This document shows positions 6,939 through 12,587 of a stretch of 12,587 bases of DNA, piece after piece. Under the pieces are notes generated by a model. It saw only the letters and a list, made by a program, of their open reading frames with translations, did not search any database and had not been told where the DNA came from. This stretch comes from Lachnospiraceae bacterium (GTDB taxonomy: Bacteria; Bacillota; Clostridia; Lachnospirales; Lachnospiraceae): assembly GCA_017380975.1 (NCBI GenBank), contig JAFOCX010000204.1, positions 1 to 12,587 of the forward strand. The letters run 5' to 3'. The first letter of the stretch is position 1. The number at the start of each line of letters is the position of its first letter. The translations under genes were made by a program, and so were the position numbers.

Positions 6939-6967
6939 ATTATAACTCAATTTCCGAAAAACGTCCA
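6939..6967 (-). promoter_or_regulatory. Promoter of the zinc-ribbon gene
   Basis: On the minus strand TGGACG (complement of 6962–6967), a 17-bp spacer and a perfect TATAAT (complement of 6939–6944) form a plausible sigma-A promoter. Its start would fall near 6932, giving a leader of about 60 bases. In the rest of this divergent gap I see only a weak -10-like TAAAAT (7011–7016) on the plus strand for degV, with no convincing -35. Confidence 0.6.
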
Positions 6968-7053
6968 TAGTTTGTATGTTTTTATACTTCCATTTATGTC
7001 AGAAATCGGTTAAAATGATACATACACTATTTACGATAAGAAAGGGGTCTTTC

Positions 7054-7944
7054 ATGAGAATTGCGGTTGTAACAGACAGCAACAGTGGAATTACACAAAA
7101 ACAGGCGGCAGAGATGGGCGTATTTGTACTGCCGATGCCGTTCTTGATCGATGGAGCAACATATTTTGAAGATATTAACCTGACACAGGAAGAATTTTAT
7201 AAAAAACTGGAACATGATGCGGATATCTCCACATCCCAGCCGTCTCCGGAGTCTGTGATGCAGATCTGGGACAAGGCTCTGGAGGAATATGATCAGGTGG
7301 TACATATCCCGATGTCCAGCGGACTCTCCGGTTCCTGCCAGACTGCTATGATGCTGGCGATGGAAGATGAGTACGAAGGAAAAGTCTTCGTGGTGGACAA
7401 CCAGAGGATTTCCATTACACTGGCCCAGTCCATCAAGGAAGCACAGATGATGGCAGACATGGGATATGACGGAGCGAAGATCAAGAAGCGTCTGGAGGAG
7501 ACAAAGATGGACGCGGCGATCTTTATTACGGTCGATACATTGAAGTATCTGAAAAAAGGCGGCCGTATCACACCGGCGGTAGCATTGATCGGTACGTTAC
7601 TGAAGATCAAACCGATCCTCAGTATTTTTGGTGAGAAATTAGACTCTTACGCAAAGGCGAGAACTGTAAAACAGGCAAAAGCGACCATGGTAGAGGGCAT
7701 TGTGAAAGAATTGAGCGAACGCCTTCACGATCCGGAATGCAGACATTCCCATCTTGGTGTGGCGCACACTCAGAATGAAGATGCTGCACTCATTTTTGCA
7801 GAGGAAGTGAGAGCCATGTTCCCGTACGCGGATGTGACCGTTGCACCGCTTTCCCTGAGTGTATCCTGCCATATCGGACCGGGAAGCCTTGCAATTACTG
7901 CGACAAGAAAGCTGGTAGAGGAAGATGAGAACACTCCGAACTAA
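7054..7944 (+). CDS. DegV family fatty-acid-binding protein
   Basis: DegV proteins bind a long-chain fatty acid; in Firmicutes the FakB members present it to the kinase FakA for phosphorylation and phospholipid synthesis. The 296-residue product begins MRIAVVTDSNSGI (the family N-terminus) and carries TSQPSPESV (60–68), MSSGLSGSCQTA (87–98), DTLKYLKKGGRI (161–172), IGTLLKIKPIL (179–189) and HIGPGSLAI (273–281). The Ser/Thr and His residues in these motifs are those that hold the fatty-acid carboxylate in solved members. ATG at 7054 is chosen because AAAGGGG (7041–7047) lies 6 bases upstream and the family motif starts there; the in-frame extension to 6976 is unsupported. Its 3' end overlaps the next gene by 20 bases. 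No fakA-like kinase is in the window, so a FakB role is not shown. Confidence 0.92.
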   Translation: MRIAVVTDSNSGITQKQAAEMGVFVLPMPFLIDGATYFEDINLTQEEFYKKLEHDADISTSQPSPESVMQIWDKALEEYDQVVHIPMSSGLSGSCQTAMMLAMEDEYEGKVFVVDNQRISITLAQSIKEAQMMADMGYDGAKIKKRLEETKMDAAIFITVDTLKYLKKGGRITPAVALIGTLLKIKPILSIFGEKLDSYAKARTVKQAKATMVEGIVKELSERLHDPECRHSHLGVAHTQNEDAALIFAEEVRAMFPYADVTVAPLSLSVSCHIGPGSLAITATRKLVEEDENTPN

Positions 7945-9397
7945 GATGCGGAAGCTGTACCAGAAGCATACACCGAGTATCCGGGTGCCGCTGATGGTAT
8001 TTATGATCCTTTTGTGTATGGTTCCTCTGGTGATCCAGGGACGTGTACTGGCCGGATCTTCCAAGCAGAACCAGGTAGACAGAAGGATCATTGACTTGCA
8101 GAACCAGTGCCAGATCATCAGCAATAAGATGACGAGAACCGGATATCTGAGCGGTACGGTGGTGGACAATGCAGCGATCGATGCGGAACTTTCCATGCTT
8201 GCAGATATTTTTAACGGACGTATCCTAATCGTGAACTCCGGCTTCAAAATTATTAAAGATACCTTTTCTCTTTCGGAGGGAAAGGTTTGTATCTCAGAAG
8301 AGACGATCCGCTGCTTCCTGGGTGAGGCGACGCAAAAATATAACACAGAAAAACACTATTTCCTTCTGGCAATTCCAATCACGGAAAATGTTCAGACCAT
8401 GGAGTCCGGTTCCACGCCGAAGACAGCAGGTGTTATGCTGGTAACTGCTTCGACGGAGAGTATGACCGAACTGGAGGAACGTTTGCTGGATCGTGCAGAG
8501 TTATTCCAGCTGACAGCATTTTTAGCGATCGCGATTGCAGCGGTGATCGTGCTTCAGGCTTCGTTCCGTCCGTTTGATGCGATCGTAGGTTCCATCAATC
8601 GTGTGGCTGAGGGCAATTTGGATGAGGATATCGAGGAGATGGCGTTTTCTGAGACAAAACGTATTTCCGGATCTCTGAATCACATGCTGGAAAACATTAA
8701 GACGATGGAACAGTCCCGTCAGGAATTTGTATCAAATGTATCCCATGAACTGAAGACACCGATCACGTCCATTCGTGTACTGGCGGATTCTTTGATGGGC
8801 ATGGATCATGTCCCGGAAGAACTTTACAAAGAGTTTATGACAGATATTTCCGACGAGATCGATCGTGAGAGCAAGATCATTGATGATCTGCTGACCCTTG
8901 TTCGTATGGACAAGGAGTCTCCGGAGATGAGTTTCCAGTCTGCCAATGTCAATTCACTGGTGGAGATGGTATTGAAACGTCTCCGTCCGATCGCGCGTAA
9001 GCGAAATATTGAAGTGATCTTCGAGAGTATGCGAGAGGTAACGGCGGATATTGATGAAGTGAAGTTATCTCTGGCGATCAACAATCTGGTGGAAAATGCC
9101 ATCAAGTACAATAAAGAAGACGGATGGGTGCGTGTGACACTGGACGCGGACCACAAGTTCTTCTATTTAAAGGTTGCAGACTCCGGCGTGGGTATTCCGG
9201 AAGAGTTCAAAGACCGTGTGTTTGAACGTTTCTACCGTGTGGATAAAGCAAGATCCCGAGAGACCGGTGGTACCGGACTGGGACTTGCGATCACAAAGAA
9301 TGTTATTTTACTGCATCATGGTGCGGTCCGTGTGGAAAGTAAGGAAGGCGAAGGTACGATCTTCCTTGTGCGGATCCCGCTGATCTATATTTCATAG
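7925..9397 (+). CDS. Membrane sensor histidine kinase with HAMP domain, no adjacent response regulator
   Basis: This 490-residue two-component sensor kinase has a first membrane segment (about 20–42), an extracytoplasmic sensor region (about 43–192), a second membrane segment (193–213), a HAMP linker (about 214–265), the HisKA motif FVSNVSHELKTP with phospho-acceptor H274, the N box NNLVENAIKYN (386–396), the G1 box DSGVGIPEE (419–427), the F box RVFERFYRVD (431–440) and the G2 box GTGLGLAI (449–456). All catalytic motifs are intact. The ATG at 7925 lies inside degV, with AGAGGAAG directly before it (short spacing); the in-frame ATG at 7946, just past the degV stop, is an alternative that would remove seven residues. 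Either way translation is coupled to degV. No response regulator lies in the window, but a GerMN lipoprotein gene follows at once, suggesting a functional pair. Confidence 0.92.
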   Translation: MRTLRTKMRKLYQKHTPSIRVPLMVFMILLCMVPLVIQGRVLAGSSKQNQVDRRIIDLQNQCQIISNKMTRTGYLSGTVVDNAAIDAELSMLADIFNGRILIVNSGFKIIKDTFSLSEGKVCISEETIRCFLGEATQKYNTEKHYFLLAIPITENVQTMESGSTPKTAGVMLVTASTESMTELEERLLDRAELFQLTAFLAIAIAAVIVLQASFRPFDAIVGSINRVAEGNLDEDIEEMAFSETKRISGSLNHMLENIKTMEQSRQEFVSNVSHELKTPITSIRVLADSLMGMDHVPEELYKEFMTDISDEIDRESKIIDDLLTLVRMDKESPEMSFQSANVNSLVEMVLKRLRPIARKRNIEVIFESMREVTADIDEVKLSLAINNLVENAIKYNKEDGWVRVTLDADHKFFYLKVADSGVGIPEEFKDRVFERFYRVDKARSRETGGTGLGLAITKNVILLHHGAVRVESKEGEGTIFLVRIPLIYIS

Positions 9398-9408
9398 GAG
9401 GAAAGCAT

Positions 9409-10347
9409 ATGAAAAAGATGAGAAATTATCTGACCCTTTTCCTTCTTATGATCATGTGTCTTCTCTGCCTCGGATGCGGAAGAGAAAACGGACAGAACGG
9501 AGCAGACTCCGGATATACGATTTATTATTTAAATGCATCCGGCAATCAGCTGATGGGCAATCCATATGAACCGCAGGCCGTGGATCAGGAAACACTGGTG
9601 CAGGAACTGATGGCAGCATTAAATACTGTACCGACAGATCTGGAGTGCCAGTCAGCGATCCCGTCACAGGTGGAAAAGATGTCCTTCCGCGTGGAGGCAA
9701 ATGTACTGCATTTATATGCGGATGCCAACTATGCACTGATGGATTCTGTGAAGGAGATTCTCTGCAGGGCGGCGCTTACAAAGACTCTGACTCAGATCCC
9801 GGGCATTGATTATCTGACAATCTACTGTGCAGAGCAGCCGATCATGGACGGTGCAGGAAATCCGGTCGGAATGCTGGCAGCGAGTGATTTCGTGGATAGT
9901 ATCCGAGATGTCAACTCCTTCGAAAAGACAGAGATGACCTTGTACTTTGCCAATGAAACGGGAGATATGCTGGTTGCAGAAAAACGCGAAGTTATGCGAA
10001 GCACCAACACATCCGTGGAGAAGCTGATCGTAGAGCAGCTGATCGAGGGACCGAAGGGAGCCGGAAGATATGCGACGATGCCGAAGGATGTGAAGCTTCT
10101 GAGTGTATCGGTCAATGAGACGGTGTGTTCCATTAACCTGGATGCGGCGTTCTTGAACAATACACTGGAAGTGAAGGAATATATTCCGATCTATTCCATC
10201 GTGAATTCACTTTCAGAACTTTCGACGGTAAGCCGCGTACAGATCCGAATCAATGGTTCCGAGGATGCGGTGTTCCGCGACTTGATCCCGCTAAGCACTG
10301 TGTTTGTGCGCAATTACGATTATATCGTAGGAGGAAAAACAAATTAA
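9409..10347 (+). CDS. Lipoprotein with tandem GerMN domains
   Basis: The 312-residue product has a lipoprotein-type signal peptide: basic MKKMRN, a hydrophobic stretch (7–22), and CLGC with C23 as the likely lipidated residue. The -3 position is Cys, not the usual Leu/Val/Ile, so the lipobox is slightly atypical. Two GerMN (sporulation/spore germination) domains follow, about 36–165 and 175–300. The second shows VEKLIVEQLIEGPKGAGRY (203–221), the characteristic GerMN helix and GP turn, then SINLDAAF (241–248). GerMN domains occur in B. subtilis GerM and in actinobacterial LpqB, and are thought to act at the cell surface near peptidoglycan. AGGAGG at 9396–9401, overlapping the TAG stop of the kinase gene, gives strong translation and coupling. 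The partner is probably the upstream kinase. A gerM symbol would be too specific. Confidence 0.88.
   Translation: MKKMRNYLTLFLLMIMCLLCLGCGRENGQNGADSGYTIYYLNASGNQLMGNPYEPQAVDQETLVQELMAALNTVPTDLECQSAIPSQVEKMSFRVEANVLHLYADANYALMDSVKEILCRAALTKTLTQIPGIDYLTIYCAEQPIMDGAGNPVGMLAASDFVDSIRDVNSFEKTEMTLYFANETGDMLVAEKREVMRSTNTSVEKLIVEQLIEGPKGAGRYATMPKDVKLLSVSVNETVCSINLDAAFLNNTLEVKEYIPIYSIVNSLSELSTVSRVQIRINGSEDAVFRDLIPLSTVFVRNYDYIVGGKTN
10328..10334 (+). promoter_or_regulatory. Ribosome binding site of comEC, inside the GerMN gene
   Basis: TAGGAGG lies within the last codons of the GerMN gene. Its TAG is also an in-frame stop in the comEC frame, so comEC cannot begin upstream of it. Eight bases downstream is ATT at 10343; the first conventional start codon in frame is TTG at 10355, about 20 bases away, too far for good use of this site. 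Confidence 0.75.
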
Positions 10348-12587
10348 TAGACCATTGCTGTATTTAACCGGAGGACTGGTACTTGGAGAGACGATCGCCC
10401 TTTGGATGACAGCAGAGCAGGTATGGATAGGGCTGGCAGCCTTGCTGCTTGTCTTTTCCTGTGCCTTGTTGCGTGGAATAGTCCGCGTCAGGGGCAGAGG
10501 AGGAGACAGGCGAAGGCGGCCGGCCCTTTTTGGGGTGATTTTTCTGATTGGGTTCGGATTGGCGGTCGGAGCATTCCGCATGGAATATGAAGAATGGATC
10601 GTGAGAAGAGAACAGGAAGTGATCGGAGCATCAGAAGGAAAGGACGTTTGGGTAAGCGGTCTGGTGACGGAGATCAAGAATGTAGAATATGGTGTACGAG
10701 TGAGGCTTCATGACTGTGAACTGTTCGAGGGGGATGCGGATGGAAGTCGTTTGTCCTTGAAAGAGCAGAAAATACGAAATCTGTATGTGTATGCAGATTC
10801 AGCAGAAGCCTTGTGCCTGGGAATGCAGATTGCAGGAAAGGGAACTTGTGAAGTTCCGGATTCGGATCGTAATCCGGGAGAATTTGATTATCGCATGTAT
10901 TGTCTGGCAAAGAAGATTTCCGGGATTTTCCGTGCGGAACATTTGGAGTTATTGAACGAAGCAGACGAATCTCCGAAACCGCTTGCACATCTGAAATGGT
11001 GTTACTGGCAGGTGCGGGAAAGAATCCGTCAGTTTGGTCTTTTATTGGAACGTAAGCTGGAAAGAATTTCAGAACCGGAAGATCTCGGTGTGTTAAAGGC
11101 GGTCCTGCTTGGCCAAAAGAGTGAACTGGATGAAGGATTATACAGCTTGTATCGCAAAAACGGGATTGCGCACATTCTTGCGATCAGCGGATTGCATGTT
11201 TCGATCGGAGGAATGGGGATTTGGCGCATATTCAGAGCCCTTGGCATGGGATATATGGAATCCGGATGCATCGCGTTTGCGGTCTTGCTTGGTTATGGGA
11301 TGATGGTGGGATTTGGACCGTCGGTCATTCGGGCAGTGTTTATGCTGGGGGTATCTTTCTGCGCCGGGATCCTTGGAAGAACGTATGATTTACCGTCTGC
11401 CATGTGTGTTCCTGCCATGGGCATTTTACTATCAGGTCCCTTTATGCTGACACAGGCGTCCTTTCAGCTTTCCTTTCTGGCAGTCGGCGCCATGTTCGTA
11501 CCGGGAAATGTGCTGGCGAAACAATGGGAGTGGAAAGGGATCCGGGAGACAGTCTGGATCAGTCTGTCCCTTCAGATGGTCACGTTACCGTTTGTGCTGC
11601 TGCATTCTTATGAAGTTCCGGTATTTGGTGTTCTCTTAAACTTTGTCGTGGTTCCTCTGATGTCCTATGTGCTGATATCCGGAATTTTCGGAGTGGCAGG
11701 AAGTTTTGTGTGGGAAGGACTTGGGATCCTGATGCTGGGAGGAGCCCATTGGATTCTGGAACTGTATGAATGGCTGTGTCTGGGAATGCAGCAGATTCCC
11801 AATGCGAATGCTGTTCTCGGCGTACCGTCGCCTTGGAAACTCCTCGCTTATTTTGGGCTGATCATGGGAGGAACCTGGATGATGTTTCGATTTGGGAAAC
11901 GATGGCTGCTCCTGTGGGGGATCGGAGTGCTGGTCTTGCTTCCCTGGAGTGAGTCCGGACTTTCTGTGACAATCCTGGATGTCGGACAAGGAGACGGGAT
12001 TTTTTTGGAAGCGGAGGGGAGAACGATGCTGGTGGATTGCGGAAGCAGCCAAAAGCAAGAACTCGGAGAGAAGGTTCTGATCCCGTTTTTGAAGAGTCAG
12101 GGAGTGGAACAGTTGGATACGATCGTAGTTACCCATGGTGATCAGGATCATATCAGCGGAATTCGTGAATTGCTGGAGGGTAACGAGAGTGGGATTGATA
12201 TCGGTCAGCTGATCGTTTCAGAGTCAGGAATGACGGATGCAGCATGCAAGGAACTGGCGGAACTGGCGCAATTGCGGAAGATCCCGGTGAGGACGTGCAA
12301 AGCAGGAGACAGTTTTACAGGGGTGTTGGGAGATTCTGTGGAAATCTTGTGTTTAAATCCGGTTGTGGATGGGAAAAAGGCGCAGGAGGCAGCTTCAGAT
12401 CGAAATGCAGAATCCATTGTGCTTCATATTTCTTATGGATCATTTGTCATGCTGCTGACAGGAGACATCGGAATCCGGGAAGAAGAGGAACTGCTGGAAC
12501 GATATGATCTGTCTCCGGTTACCGTTTTGAAGACGGCTCATCACGGATCTGCCTTCATAAGGTTTGCAATAATAATTTTTTTTCGTA
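10343..12587 (+). CDS. comEC: ComEC/Rec2 DNA internalisation channel (3'-truncated by the window end)
   Basis: ComEC carries transforming single-stranded DNA across the membrane. The frame is open for 748 codons to the window edge. Visible parts are N-terminal membrane helices (about 4–42 and 60–78), a soluble OB-like DUF4131 region (about 85–235), the polytopic Competence domain with HILAISGLHVS (277–287), and a metallo-beta-lactamase-like domain with TILDVGQGDGIF (from ~543), THGDQDH (597–603, the metal-binding HxDxDH pattern) and AHHGS (732–736). The likely start is ATT at 10343, giving a typical N-terminus (x-NRPLLYLTGGLVLG) 8 bases after TAGGAGG and overlapping the upstream TAA by one base. 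TTG at 10355 and ATG at 10403 are alternatives. After HHGS the expected Ser/Thr-rich sequence is replaced by AFIRFAIIIFFR up to the edge. Start and end are both uncertain; identity is firm. Confidence 0.92.
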   Translation, partial: MNRPLLYLTGGLVLGETIALWMTAEQVWIGLAALLLVFSCALLRGIVRVRGRGGDRRRRPALFGVIFLIGFGLAVGAFRMEYEEWIVRREQEVIGASEGKDVWVSGLVTEIKNVEYGVRVRLHDCELFEGDADGSRLSLKEQKIRNLYVYADSAEALCLGMQIAGKGTCEVPDSDRNPGEFDYRMYCLAKKISGIFRAEHLELLNEADESPKPLAHLKWCYWQVRERIRQFGLLLERKLERISEPEDLGVLKAVLLGQKSELDEGLYSLYRKNGIAHILAISGLHVSIGGMGIWRIFRALGMGYMESGCIAFAVLLGYGMMVGFGPSVIRAVFMLGVSFCAGILGRTYDLPSAMCVPAMGILLSGPFMLTQASFQLSFLAVGAMFVPGNVLAKQWEWKGIRETVWISLSLQMVTLPFVLLHSYEVPVFGVLLNFVVVPLMSYVLISGIFGVAGSFVWEGLGILMLGGAHWILELYEWLCLGMQQIPNANAVLGVPSPWKLLAYFGLIMGGTWMMFRFGKRWLLLWGIGVLVLLPWSESGLSVTILDVGQGDGIFLEAEGRTMLVDCGSSQKQELGEKVLIPFLKSQGVEQLDTIVVTHGDQDHISGIRELLEGNESGIDIGQLIVSESGMTDAACKELAELAQLRKIPVRTCKAGDSFTGVLGDSVEILCLNPVVDGKKAQEAASDRNAESIVLHISYGSFVMLLTGDIGIREEEELLERYDLSPVTVLKTAHHGSAFIRFAIIIFFR

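Noticed and set aside
6976..7053. N-terminal extension of DegV by 26 residues
   Set aside because: The extension runs through the promoter/leader region, lacks a ribosome binding site, and the DegV family motif starts at the ATG at 7054.
7639..8346. A 235-codon open frame on the minus strand opposite degV and the kinase
   Set aside because: It is antisense to two well-supported genes, has no recognisable protein features and no ribosome binding site evident; it is a by-product of codon bias on the coding strand.
11636..12151. A 171-codon open frame on the minus strand opposite comEC
   Set aside because: comEC is clearly coding through this stretch, including the Competence and metallo-beta-lactamase regions; the antisense product is low-complexity, rich in Ser, Gln, His and Pro, and unlike a protein.
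10402..12507. Several short plus-strand open frames inside comEC (10402–10590, 11109–11303, 11404–11613, 11770–11952, 12244–12507)
   Set aside because: All are out of frame with the continuous ComEC reading frame, which I followed without a stop or frameshift from 10343 to the edge. They do not show that comEC is broken.

Overview
The window looks like a piece of a low-to-mid GC, spore-forming Clostridia chromosome, most likely Lachnospiraceae. The basis is the gene order murD–ftsW–divIB–ftsZ–spoIIGA–sigE, the FtsZ N-terminus and C-terminal tail, strong AGGAGG-type ribosome binding sites, and sporulation genes next to division genes. The taxon is inferred from gene content and protein style; no search was run. 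I see no mobile element, CRISPR array, rRNA or tRNA.

Region 1 (1–2953, + strand) is the end of a division and cell wall cluster: the 3' part of murD (cytoplasmic peptidoglycan precursor synthesis), ftsW (SEDS glycan polymerase) and divIB/ftsQ (divisome scaffold), all closely spaced. murG, murB and ftsA, which lie in this stretch in Bacillus-type clusters, are not here.

Region 2 (2954–4346) is ftsZ as its own transcription unit. It has a good sigma-A promoter with a palindrome over the -10, a TTG start behind a perfect Shine-Dalgarno, and a textbook intrinsic terminator. Its codon use is visibly different from its neighbours, as for a highly expressed gene.

Region 3 (4347–6126) is the spoIIG operon: spoIIGA (membrane aspartic protease) and sigE (pro-sigma-E, its substrate). 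The promoter has consensus -35 and -10 boxes 21 bp apart with a Spo0A-box-like sequence over the -35, the same unusual design as the Bacillus subtilis spoIIG promoter. The operon ends in a hairpin shared with a convergent gene. sigG, the usual next gene, is absent.

Region 4 (6141–6872, - strand) is a zinc-ribbon, coiled-coil, two-TM membrane protein of unknown function with its own promoter.

Region 5 (7054–12587, + strand) is a tightly packed run, probably one operon: degV (fatty-acid-binding family), an orphan HAMP sensor histidine kinase, a tandem-GerMN lipoprotein, and comEC (DNA uptake channel, cut by the window end). The kinase–GerMN lipoprotein pair recalls actinobacterial MtrB–LpqB. 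comEC appears to start at an ATT codon, and its last 12 or so codons before the window edge stop looking like ComEC.

Most of the window is ordinary core genome. The points most worth checking are the kinase/GerMN pair, the long-spaced spoIIG promoter, the ATT start of comEC and the abrupt change at the 3' end.
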